12,635 nt of DNA from Pseudomonas sp. Its GTDB lineage: Bacteria > Pseudomonadota > Gammaproteobacteria > Pseudomonadales > Pseudomonadaceae. Below, one piece after another: positions 7,004 to 12,635 of this stretch. Where the stretch lies: NCBI GenBank assembly GCA_029240955.1, contig JARDZH010000014.1:1-12635 (forward strand). Reading direction: 5' to 3'. Within the stretch, counting starts at the first letter, position 1; the number at the start of each line of letters is the position of its first letter. The translations under genes and the position numbers were made by a program. The notes under the pieces are model-generated. The model made no database searches. It saw nothing but the letters and a program-made list of their open reading frames with translations, and was not told the origin of the DNA.

Positions 7004-8614
7004 TTATTCCTCGTTGGGGTTGGCGGACGGCGGTGTTTCCTGCTCCCGCCCTTTGGGTAAAACGTGCAGACCATCGTTGCGACGCTGGGTGACCTCACGC
7101 ACACGTTGCCGGTAGACCTGTTGCCACGGCTCGCCGGTCATTGCGGCTGTTTCCAGCGTTTCGTTGCTGACGCCGATCTCGATGCGCTTACCAGCAGCGT
7201 TGGCCTCCTTCAGTTCATCAATGGCGCCACGGGCGGGGCCGATCCAGATGGACTGGCAGTAGGCTTTGCGTTTTGCCGGGTCCGCATAACCCGGCAGGCT
7301 GATCAATCCTCGGGCCACCGCCTCATCAATCAGCAATTCCCGACTGGGCTGGCAAAAGTCACAGATCAACCACCACCGACGCAGGCTGTAGAAACGCCAC
7401 GCCTGCAACATCGCCGCACGGGCTGCGCTATAGCTGCTGCTGTAGTGAAGCAACAGCTCTTCCATCGGTTGCTCTAAAGCAGCGCCGATTTCCTTGACCA
7501 CTGCCGTAAAGAACGGATCGAATTGCGCATTAGGCCGCGCAGGATTGGCGATTACCGGTTCCTCACCTTGGCCCAGGTCAACAATCGCCCCCTCGCCCAG
7601 CGCCAGTTCGCCGTCAGCCGTTGTGTCACCTGCGGGACCGTCGCCTTCGTTGGCTAATGCGGTCAGCGGGAGATTCCCGACTTGAAAGTCGTTGGTCTTT
7701 TTGATGAACACCGTGAACATTGCGGAGATCACCGCCGCCATCAGCTCGGCGCTGCTGTAGCGCTCCAGCTTCTGCAGCGGTTCCAGCACCGGAGCCAGGT
7801 AAGGCGCTCCGCGCTTCTGTCCCGGACGCTCCTTGTCGGCCATAACGTGCATGACGCGGCGCCGGCCCGTCGCCTCGCCAAAGGCTGGCAGCCGCTCCCA
7901 TTTCAGCGCTTGGCCGGCGGTGTATTCGTTGGGATATCCGGTGCAGACGTGATAGGCCAAGGGCGCCCCCAGCCGATCGAATTCGACCCCGTCCACGAGA
8001 TTTGCGCCGTCAAGTTGTCCGGCTGGATTGCACACCCGGTCCGATTCGATCAACTGCAAGCGCGTGCTGAAGATGCAACCGGGGCGCTCATCGTCAGGAC
8101 TGGCAATCAGCACGTCACCACCCACCATGGACGAGATCAATACCAGTGCTTGTAACTGGTAGTGGTTGAGTGTCGCTTCGGCATCGCATTCGCGTGGATC
8201 ATCGGCGTACAACGACCATAAGCGATCAAGCTGATTGTTGATGTTCTCAGCCTGCGTTTCGTCGATGCCTAATGCGTCATGATCGACCTGTGACCGGCAA
8301 ACCAGCCCGGTCCCTACAACGTTGGTGCGCAAGCGCGTGATCGCCGCGCGGGCTATCAAGTGATTGCGCATGGCGTCTCGCGACCGAGCAACCAGCATTC
8401 GACGCTCGTTTTGGTCGAGATCTCGACGCGGACTGCCAAGACCAGGAATCCAGCTGGCCATGCTGCGCAGCACGCGGGAAGCCCCCCGCCAACGCGTCTC
8501 AACTCCGCCCCCTCCGCCTTGAGCGACGATCGGTCTGGACTCGCTCGCCGATTTGGCCAGTTTGATGGCCTCGCGCATCAGCAGCTCGGCCGGGTCTTTT
8601 CGAAAAAATCCCAT
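7004..8614 (-). CDS. Portal protein, lambda gpB type
   Basis: A 536-residue protein, MGFFRKDPAELLMREAIKLA, matching lambda gpB (533) in length. Hallmarks are the basic N-terminal segment with WRGASRVLRSMASWIPGLGS, the RSRDAMRNHLIARAAITRLR helix followed by TNVVGTGL, a GDVLIASP strand, LIESDRV, RRRVMHVMADKERPGQKRGA with PYLAPVLEPLQKLERY, and the C-terminal YSSSYSAARAAMLQAWRFYS block. It forms the dodecameric DNA entry ring at one capsid vertex and is the docking site for terminase and for the connector proteins. A poly-glycine run (GGGGG near residue 35) is a small oddity. The ribosome binding site is weak (GAAGATCTGACT), so coupling to the W-type gene two bases upstream is likely. Confidence 0.96.
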   Translation of the reverse strand: MGFFRKDPAELLMREAIKLAKSASESRPIVAQGGGGGVETRWRGASRVLRSMASWIPGLGSPRRDLDQNERRMLVARSRDAMRNHLIARAAITRLRTNVVGTGLVCRSQVDHDALGIDETQAENINNQLDRLWSLYADDPRECDAEATLNHYQLQALVLISSMVGGDVLIASPDDERPGCIFSTRLQLIESDRVCNPAGQLDGANLVDGVEFDRLGAPLAYHVCTGYPNEYTAGQALKWERLPAFGEATGRRRVMHVMADKERPGQKRGAPYLAPVLEPLQKLERYSSAELMAAVISAMFTVFIKKTNDFQVGNLPLTALANEGDGPAGDTTADGELALGEGAIVDLGQGEEPVIANPARPNAQFDPFFTAVVKEIGAALEQPMEELLLHYSSSYSAARAAMLQAWRFYSLRRWWLICDFCQPSRELLIDEAVARGLISLPGYADPAKRKAYCQSIWIGPARGAIDELKEANAAGKRIEIGVSNETLETAAMTGEPWQQVYRQRVREVTQRRNDGLHVLPKGREQETPPSANPNEE

Positions 8615-8616
8615 AG

Positions 8617-8832
8617 TCAGATCTTCATGTAGGAGACGCGGTTGCGGCCACGTCCCTGTTGTTGAGCCTGTTCCAACGCGACCTCTCTGGCGTACTGCTG
8701 CTCCAGAAGACGCAAGCTGTTCAGCTCAGCGCGGTAAAGCTCGCGATCCGCACGGCGCAGGCGCTGGCCTTTTTTCAGGACGTCAGAGATCGCCGCCCGG
8801 ACTTCCGCGAGGCGCTGTTGTGCGTCTGTCAT
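8617..8832 (-). CDS. Head-tail joining protein, lambda gpW type
   Basis: A 71-residue protein, MTDAQQRLAEVRAAISDVLK, close to lambda gpW (68). It has the family layout: helix with AEVRAAI, a short basic segment (GQRLRRADRELYRAELNSLR), a second helix with LRLLEQQYAREVALEQ, and a basic C-terminal end (GRGRNRVSYMKI) that resembles the RRRGPAGFYV end of lambda gpW. It binds the portal after packaging and prepares the head for tail attachment. The ATG at 8832 has AAGGAAACACAC before it; a longer frame from 8877 overlaps the large terminase and lacks such a site. It should not be confused with the P2-type W at 1482-1808. Confidence 0.9.
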   Translation of the reverse strand: MTDAQQRLAEVRAAISDVLKKGQRLRRADRELYRAELNSLRLLEQQYAREVALEQAQQQGRGRNRVSYMKI

Positions 8833-8842
8833 GTGTGTTTCC

Positions 8843-10855
8843 TTAGTAGCCCGCGCGACTGCGGGTGCCCCGCCCACGAGCGATAGCTCGGCGCGGTACC
8901 GGTGCGACCGGTTGTTCGGTACTGAACAGGGTTGGCTGCAGCAACTGCCGCTCCAACTGGTCCCATTCGTGATCGCGTAACAGGTGGGTTTTCAGGCTGC
9001 GAGCGGCGTGCAAGGCATACACCTCGCAATCCAGCGCTTCGTTGCGACGGCCGGCTTTCTTTTGCCAAACCATTTTGCTGGGGTTACGCGGGTGCGGTGC
9101 CAGGACTTCGTTGGTGAGTTGCTCGTAGTAGTCCGAGCGGATCTCGCTGTACCAATGCATGCGCCCCGGTCCGGCACCTTTGAGGCGCAGCCGCCCATCA
9201 ATGAGCGTCTTCGCTTTGTGCGTGCCGACGATGTGGACTCGCAGGCCGTATTTCGCTGCCTTGGTGTTGTCCTGTGAGGTATCCACCGACTGCGGAGGCT
9301 TGGTAAAGATTTCCTTGTCGCGACTGTCGATAGAGGCGCCTTTGATCGCCATCACGTTGTAGCGTTGACGATCCCGCACGTAGGCATACACCGCGTCACT
9401 GGTATTGCCGTCAGAGCTGTCGATGCTGACCGCCGATACCGCCAGTTGCCCACCGCTTTCGACCGGTATGGGTTGAGAAATAACCCGATCCAGTTCTTGC
9501 CAAACGGCGTCATGGGGGTCGATGGGGTTGCCGTGAAGCTCACCCCAGTACAAGCGCCACGACTCTTCGCCTCGTCCCCAACCGATGATTGTGAGAGCGA
9601 GGCGGTCGCCTTGGACGTCAACGCCAACGGTGATCAGCAGGACACCTTTCGGCGCTGTCAGCTCCGCATAAGGCTCCGCACGCTTTTCCAGCTCATCGGT
9701 CTTCGGTGCATCGCTCTGATACTCGTAGCTTTCGCCCTTGGAGCTGTTGACGAAGGCGATCATCGGACCGATGTTGCCTTGTGAGGCCGCGTGTTCGGCC
9801 TGGAGCTTTTTCTCCATCAACACCTGGAAACGCGATCCCCAAAACGTCGCGTACAACTCGTTGAGGATGTAACCGGCGATCCCCCGAAATTCTGCTGTGG
9901 CCGACCAGCGCCCGTGCTTGAGGTTGGCGTTCTTCTGGTTGTCATCCCAGATTCCACCGCAGTGCGGGCAGGAGTAGAAAGTTTTCTCCGGCCGCTTCTT
10001 GCCGTATACCTCATGCAGGTATTCCGGATCCTCGTCGCAGTGCAGGTTGTCGAAGCTCAACGCGTGTTCTTGGCCGCATTCGTGACACGGAACAAGGCCT
10101 ACGCGTTTGTCCGACAGTTCCAGCTCCGCATCGATAGCGGACAAGCCCTTGATGGTAGGTGTACCGCCGATGATGATCTTCGAGCGGCGGAACGTTTTCA
10201 GTCGTTCCTTGGCGAGCTTGATACTGTCGCCCTGACCTCGCAGGTTGAGGTTGCAGTCGTCCGGCTCTTCGATGGCAACGCGCGGAACCGGCGTGGACTT
10301 CACGCTGGCCGGGCTGTTGGAACCCACCATTTTCAGGAAGCCACCTGGGAAACGCTTGAAGTCCTGTCGCTGCTGTAGTTTGCGGCTTCTCAGGTCGACT
10401 TTCTTGCGCAGGCGCGGCGTGGCTTCGATCATCGGTTCAAGCTTTTCGCCGACGTACTGTTTGGCCGCTTCGGCCTTGGGAAAGAGCACCAGAATCGGTG
10501 ACGGATCAATGTCGATCCACTTGCCCAAGGCGTTACCCAGAACGCCCGACGTCCATGCCACCTGCGCCGACTTGCGTCCGACGATCTCACTCACAGCAGG
10601 ATCGTCCAGCGCTTCCAGTGGCCCGCCCGGCCAAATCAGGTGAGGCGTAACGTCAAAGCGATATTTGCCGGGGCGCGCAGCCTCTTCAGGTGCGAGCCAG
10701 CGGTACTTGTCCGCCCACTCGATAATGCTCATGCGAGGCGGCGGCGCCCATTTGCGGCAAGCGCCGCGCAGCGCTTTAGTCGCCGTCTTCCTCAAAGCCC
10801 TCCGTATCGTCCGGTTCGTCAGAATATCCATCTGACGCGGCATCATCCTTGTCAT
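8843..10855 (-). CDS. terL: Terminase large subunit, lambda gpA family
   Basis: A 670-residue protein of the GpA type. In order: a basic N-terminal segment with RKWAPPPRMSIIEWADKYRW (34-53), the deviant Walker A region IVGRKSAQVAWTSG with Lys95, a Walker B-like VAIEEPDD (193-200), GGTPTIKG (coupling motif, 230-237), a CHEC...CPHC zinc-binding pair (Cys257/260, Cys296/299), and the C-terminal nuclease domain with GVDVQGDRL (Asp413), AVSIDSSDG (Asp479) and NEALDCEVYALHAA (Asp609). It cuts concatemers at cos and drives packaging by ATP hydrolysis. The ATG at 10855 is chosen because GAGGAGG lies ten bases upstream; this overlaps the small subunit gene by 80 bases. Later Met codons lack a good site. 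The basic C-terminal tail (RRAIARGRGTRSRAGY) may contact the portal, as in lambda. Confidence 0.96.
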   Translation of the reverse strand: MTRMMPRQMDILTNRTIRRALRKTATKALRGACRKWAPPPRMSIIEWADKYRWLAPEEAARPGKYRFDVTPHLIWPGGPLEALDDPAVSEIVGRKSAQVAWTSGVLGNALGKWIDIDPSPILVLFPKAEAAKQYVGEKLEPMIEATPRLRKKVDLRSRKLQQRQDFKRFPGGFLKMVGSNSPASVKSTPVPRVAIEEPDDCNLNLRGQGDSIKLAKERLKTFRRSKIIIGGTPTIKGLSAIDAELELSDKRVGLVPCHECGQEHALSFDNLHCDEDPEYLHEVYGKKRPEKTFYSCPHCGGIWDDNQKNANLKHGRWSATAEFRGIAGYILNELYATFWGSRFQVLMEKKLQAEHAASQGNIGPMIAFVNSSKGESYEYQSDAPKTDELEKRAEPYAELTAPKGVLLITVGVDVQGDRLALTIIGWGRGEESWRLYWGELHGNPIDPHDAVWQELDRVISQPIPVESGGQLAVSAVSIDSSDGNTSDAVYAYVRDRQRYNVMAIKGASIDSRDKEIFTKPPQSVDTSQDNTKAAKYGLRVHIVGTHKAKTLIDGRLRLKGAGPGRMHWYSEIRSDYYEQLTNEVLAPHPRNPSKMVWQKKAGRRNEALDCEVYALHAARSLKTHLLRDHEWDQLERQLLQPTLFSTEQPVAPVPRRAIARGRGTRSRAGY

Positions 10856-11300
10856 AGTCAGAAAGCCTCCTCAGGATGGCTTCAATGGGGTCGCGAATCA
10901 GTTGCTCGTCAACTTCCACGTCGTAGCGCGCCGAGAGTTCGGCGGCCAGCACATCGGGGAAAGAGTTGAGCAGCTCCACTTTTGCAGCAGTGATCATTGC
11001 TTCAAAGCGTTCGATCAAATCAGCAGCGATGACCACCTCGCCAAGATCCTTGGCCATCGCGAGTTCTTCACGATCAGCGCGGATCCGATCGAGGCGATCG
11101 CGGGAAGATTCTTTTTTGCCGTTGAGTGCGGCTTGGTGCATCAGCCACTGAATCACGGCTTCGGTGTCGTATTGGTTTTCGTTGCCCCGACCGAGGCCGA
11201 ACTCGGTCACAGGCATGCCGTCGTTCTGCCAGCGGGTCAGGGTGCGTTCATCGCGACCGACGATCTCGCTCAAGTCGGCCTTGCTGACTGTCCTTCCCAT
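10776..11300 (-). CDS. terS: Terminase small subunit, lambda gpNu1 type
   Basis: A 174-residue protein, MGRTVSKADLSEIVGRDERT, close to lambda gpNu1 (181). The N-terminus is a winged helix-turn-helix (VSKADLSEIVGRDERTLTRW, residues 5-24, then GMPVTE) that should bind repeated sites in cosB. The middle is a charged helix (KESSRDRLDRIRADREELAM) and a dimerisation/oligomerisation region (LIERFEAMITAAKVELLNSF). The C-terminal 25 residues are very acidic (DYDKDDAASDGYSDEPDDTE), and this part is encoded by the stretch that overlaps the large subunit start. ATG at 11300 follows AAAGGGTTAGAC. It lies directly downstream of the candidate cos spacer, the position Nu1 has in lambda. Confidence 0.9.
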   Translation of the reverse strand: MGRTVSKADLSEIVGRDERTLTRWQNDGMPVTEFGLGRGNENQYDTEAVIQWLMHQAALNGKKESSRDRLDRIRADREELAMAKDLGEVVIAADLIERFEAMITAAKVELLNSFPDVLAAELSARYDVEVDEQLIRDPIEAILRRLSDYDKDDAASDGYSDEPDDTEGFEEDGD

Positions 11301-11435
11301 GTCTAACCCTTTGAAAAGACGGACATCCCTGTGAAATTCTCAGCTACAGAGATCCCGCGAGTTCCGTAACCCGTGTAGGGGGCGGCCCTCGGGGAGGACC
11401 CGGAAAAACCGGCGCCCCACCCTCGCCCCTGCCTC
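11301..11435. other. Candidate cos region (cosN/cosB) between holin and small terminase
   Basis: The 135-bp spacer upstream of the Nu1-type gene is where lambda places cos. It holds a hyphenated dyad at 11384-11400 (GGCCCTC, 3-nt spacer, GAGGACC; one mismatched pair) inside a very GC-rich block, followed by a small CCGG-AAAAA-CCGG hairpin (11400-11412) and a GGCGCC palindrome (11411-11416). Twofold symmetry in a GC-rich block is the general look of a cosN nicking site. I cannot place the nicks or identify convincing cosB repeats between it and the terminase gene. Confidence 0.45.
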
Positions 11436-11774
11436 TCAGGTTCGGTCGGTCGATGCCGACTCGGAAAGGCCAAGCCGCTTGGCAGCCCAGCGTTCGTACA
11501 ACCCGATGGCAACGTCCGCTCCGGCCATTGCAGTGAGGCATCCCAAGGCGCCCGCCGTCCAGATCGTCATGCCGGCCGCGATCATCAGCATCATCGCCGT
11601 CACCCCGCAGACAATGCAGGCCCCCGACCGAAGCGCGAGCCTGCGCAGCAACGCCCAGCCCCGGGCACCATCCTTGTCTGCTCGCCACATCTCACCGGAT
11701 ACGCCGCCGACCAGAGCCAGGACGATCACCAACCAGATCGGCATTTCTGCCAGCGCTTGCTGCTCATTTGTCAT
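11436..11774 (-). CDS. Phage holin (three transmembrane segments)
   Basis: A 112-residue protein, MTNEQQALAEMPIWLVIVLA. Hydrophobic segments lie at about 12-30 (PIWLVIVLALVGGVSG), 50-68 (GACIVCGVTAMMLMIAAG) and 70-90 (IWTAGALGCLTAMAGADVAI), with basic loops between (RADKDGARGWALLRRLALR) and a polar C-terminus (ERWAAKRLGLSESASTDRT). Size and layout match class I phage holins of the LydA/holin 3 type, which make lethal membrane lesions that release or activate endolysin. The ATG at 11774 has TGAGG seven bases upstream; the in-frame ATG eleven codons earlier is less likely since it lies almost on the terminator. No endolysin or spanin gene follows in this window. Confidence 0.85.
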   Translation of the reverse strand: MTNEQQALAEMPIWLVIVLALVGGVSGEMWRADKDGARGWALLRRLALRSGACIVCGVTAMMLMIAAGMTIWTAGALGCLTAMAGADVAIGLYERWAAKRLGLSESASTDRT

Positions 11775-11807
11775 GTTGTGCCTCAAGTGAAGGAGCATGC
11801 CGAACAC

Positions 11808-11842
11808 AAAAAAAGAAAACCCCGCCGGAGGGCAGGGTTTTC
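11808..11842 (-). terminator. Strong rho-independent terminator between the Q-like gene and the holin
   Basis: On the minus strand GAAAACCCTGCC and GGCGGGGTTTTC (11842-11831 and 11826-11815) pair over 12 bp with a 4-nt loop. The only imperfection becomes a G-U wobble in minus-strand RNA but a C-A mismatch in plus-strand RNA, so the minus orientation is favoured. Seven T (11814-11808) follow. Transcripts entering from the Q side would end 34 bases before the holin start unless antiterminated, the arrangement seen at lambda tR'. Confidence 0.85.
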
Positions 11843-11969
11843 AATGTCGCGGCATACGCCAGGACGAAGTGCACAGCACGTGCTCGGGGAAGCGCCAAGG
11901 CGCAGAATCCATATCGTGGGGACTTTTTACCCCCTGAGTACGGAACCGAAAAGGGGGCATTTTCGGTTA
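11843..11969 (-). promoter_or_regulatory. Structured leader between Q-like gene and holin terminator
   Basis: This intergenic stretch carries, besides the terminator, several inverted repeats: AGCACGTGCT (perfect 10-bp palindrome, 11875-11884), GCGCC-AA-GGCGC (11892-11903), GGGG/CCCCC (11918-11921 with 11930-11934), CCCCCT/AGGGGG (11930-11935 with 11952-11957) and AACCGAAAA/TTTTCGGTT (11944-11952 with 11960-11968, starting in the stop codon of the Q-like gene). The G/C tracts can pair in alternative ways. Its place suggests a late leader or antiterminator-loading region. I see no convincing sigma-70 promoter. Confidence 0.5.
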
Positions 11970-12449
11970 TCCAACTTGACGCAACTTTGACGCAACTTTG
12001 AGGAGACTTTGAGGTAAAGCGCCCCGACCAACGGTAAGCCACTTACGTGCGTCCTTGCGCTCGGCCAACACCTCAAAGAGTCGGACATGAAGACGGTGCA
12101 CAAGATCGTAGTAGGTTTGCTTCGCCTTTGAGACGTAGCCCAGTTCGTGCATCTGCGCTGCCCATGTCGGTGCTGGGTCAAAGCCGTAACGCATAACTGC
12201 CAACTGTTGCAGCCTTTCACCCCGACCATCTTGCCGGGCAATCTCGGAAAGGGCGGCACCAATTTCCTGCGCAATTGCATCTGGACCCGCACCACCGCCG
12301 AGAAGGATCCGAGAACCGGGTGTGCCCCGCGGCGCACAACCGCCCCACTCCATGATTGTCGCCATCGGGCTACCCATGCCTCCCGCTTCACCGGCGTGTC
12401 GACATTGCTCGCCCCAATGTTTCAGCAACAACTCCATCGCCTCAATCAT
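11967..12449 (-). CDS. Putative late antitermination protein (Q-like)
   Basis: A 160-residue protein, MIEAMELLLKHWGEQCRHAG, ending ASKLRQVG. The N-terminal LLKHWGEQ helix, the GPDAIAQEIGAALSEIARQD middle region, the LQQLAVMRYGFDPAPTWAAQ stretch and the following C-terminal helix-turn-helix-like block (LGYVSKAKQTYYDLVHRLHV, then RLFEVL) resemble the overall plan of antitermination Q proteins of lambdoid phages. Position supports this: it lies before a strong terminator, a holin and the late operon. Sequence identity to a named Q cannot be tested here. ATG at 12449 is chosen over 12491 because it overlaps the upstream stop as ATGA; its own ribosome site is weak (GGGGGCAGGGCA), so coupling is likely. 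A glycine-rich segment (SRILLGGGAGPD) is unusual. Confidence 0.6.
   Translation of the reverse strand: MIEAMELLLKHWGEQCRHAGEAGGMGSPMATIMEWGGCAPRGTPGSRILLGGGAGPDAIAQEIGAALSEIARQDGRGERLQQLAVMRYGFDPAPTWAAQMHELGYVSKAKQTYYDLVHRLHVRLFEVLAERKDARKWLTVGRGALPQSLLKVASKLRQVG
11972..12014. repeat. Four tandem 11-bp repeats at the 3' end of the Q-like gene
   Basis: On the plus strand the units are CAACTTGACG (10 bp, 11972-11981), CAACTTTGACG (11982-11992), CAACTTTGAGG (11993-12003) and AGACTTTGAGG (12004-12014). The period is about one helical turn and is not a multiple of three, so it does not make a protein repeat although it lies within the coding frame (residues near KVASKLRQ). This favours a DNA- or RNA-level role, such as protein binding on one face of the helix. 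Confidence 0.7.
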
Positions 12450-12634
12450 TGCCCTGCCCCCGTAAAACCCAACCCAACACAGAAACCGCAACCCGACACA
12501 AACCCAACACAGATAAATCCCTTTAAATTCAATGCCTCAATCAAACTTGAGTTGAGTGTGTTGGGTTTGTTGGGTTTATCAGTCTTCGCATAAGAAAAAA
12601 TTCGTTCCGTTGAATTCGTTGCAAAGAACGTCAT
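12446..12634 (-). CDS. Short ORF of unknown function at the right edge (possibly partial)
   Basis: The frame reads MTFFATNSTERIFSYAKTDK from an ATG one base from the window edge, so the true start may lie outside. The first half has a KTDKPNKPNTLNS segment that recalls the N-termini of some Pseudomonas prophage replication proteins, as far as I remember. The second half (GFICVGFVSGCGFCVGLGFT) is low-complexity Gly/Val/Phe/Cys that comes from repeated TGTTGGG-like DNA and does not look like a folded domain. It could be a remnant of a longer replication gene, a leader peptide that couples translation to the Q-like gene (its TGA overlaps that ATG), or a chance frame. No function assigned. Confidence 0.4.
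   Translation of the reverse strand: MTFFATNSTERIFSYAKTDKPNKPNTLNSSLIEALNLKGFICVGFVSGCGFCVGLGFTGAGQ
12500..12568. repeat. 12-bp inverted repeat in the right-edge ORF
   Basis: AAACCCAACACA (12500-12511) is matched by its exact reverse complement TGTGTTGGGTTT (12557-12568), with 45 bp between. The spacer itself holds a small CTCAA/TTGAG dyad (12536-12551). Further AACCCAACACAG copies lie near 12469-12482. It could form a long hairpin in transcripts of either strand. Confidence 0.6.
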
Positions 12635-12635
12635 G

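Noticed and set aside
9791..10378. Plus-strand ORF of 195 codons
   Set aside because: It is antisense to the large terminase gene, whose motifs are all in place, and it has no ribosome binding site or domain of its own.
11344..11688. Minus-strand 114-codon ORF overlapping the holin
   Set aside because: It is out of frame with the holin and reads into the cos-like spacer; Gly/Arg/Pro-rich shadow of GC-rich DNA.
11850..11969. Sigma-70 late promoter
   Set aside because: I looked for -35/-10 pairs on the minus strand (for example near the TTGCGT copies) and found none with an acceptable -10 box, so I do not call one.
11768..12001. Plus-strand ORF of 77 codons in the same spacer
   Set aside because: It is opposite to all neighbours and covers the hairpins; no proper ribosome binding site or domain. 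A vague sense that similar frames are annotated in Pseudomonas is better explained by conservation of the structured DNA.
11764..12042. Minus-strand ORF of 92 codons across the Q-holin spacer
   Set aside because: It runs through the terminator hairpin and T run, and overlaps the ends of the Q-like and holin genes. All plus-strand frames of the block are also largely open, so openness alone is not evidence.
1..12635. CRISPR array, tRNA genes, insertion sequences, integrase, defence cargo
   Set aside because: No regularly spaced long repeats, tRNA-like folds, transposase motifs or recombinase motifs were seen; apart from the small unknown ORFs, the coding capacity is taken up by packaging, head, connector, baseplate, holin and Q-like genes.

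Overview
The window is part of a temperate bacteriophage genome, most likely an integrated prophage of a Pseudomonas-like gammaproteobacterium. The host guess rests on the GC-rich codon use and on remembered resemblance of the proteins to Pseudomonas prophage proteins; no host gene, integrase, attachment site or tRNA is visible. Every gene I accept lies on the minus strand, so transcription runs from high to low coordinates.

Layout in the order of transcription. (1) 12634-11967: a short ORF of unknown function, then, with an ATGA overlap, a protein with the size, layout and position of a phage late antiterminator (Q-like). (2) 11966-11775: a noncoding stretch packed with inverted repeats and ending in a strong intrinsic terminator just before the holin; four 11-bp tandem repeats cover the end of the Q-like gene. 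This is the expected place for a late-promoter/antitermination region. (3) 11774-11436: a three-helix holin; no endolysin follows it. (4) 11435-11301: a GC-rich spacer with a hyphenated palindrome, a candidate cos region. (5) 11300-4364: a lambda-type packaging and head module in lambda gene order: Nu1-type small terminase, GpA-type large terminase, W-type head-tail joining protein, B-type portal, S49 protease (C-type) with a nested internal start that probably makes a scaffold (Nu3-type), D-type decoration protein and E-type major capsid protein. (6) 4362-2657: four connector genes: a 72-aa protein in the FI position, an FII-like joining protein, a Z-like tail protein and a probable tail-terminator protein. 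(7) 2660-1: a P2-type baseplate module: spike V, a 71-aa unknown, gp25-like W, J and the start of I, which runs off the left edge.

The virion is therefore predicted to be a myovirus with a lambda-type head on a P2-type contractile tail, with the module change near position 2660. Sheath, tube, tape-measure, tail-fibre and endolysin genes should lie beyond the left edge. The genes are packed tightly, with several stop/start overlaps (TTGA, TGATG and ATGA) that imply translational coupling. A second intrinsic terminator sits inside the late operon between V and the 71-aa gene, which makes sense if late transcription is antiterminated. The most interesting parts are the structured Q-to-holin region and its tandem repeats, the G-rich tract over the Q-like start, the nested scaffold start, and the head/tail seam. 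I found no obvious defence system or other novel cargo module.
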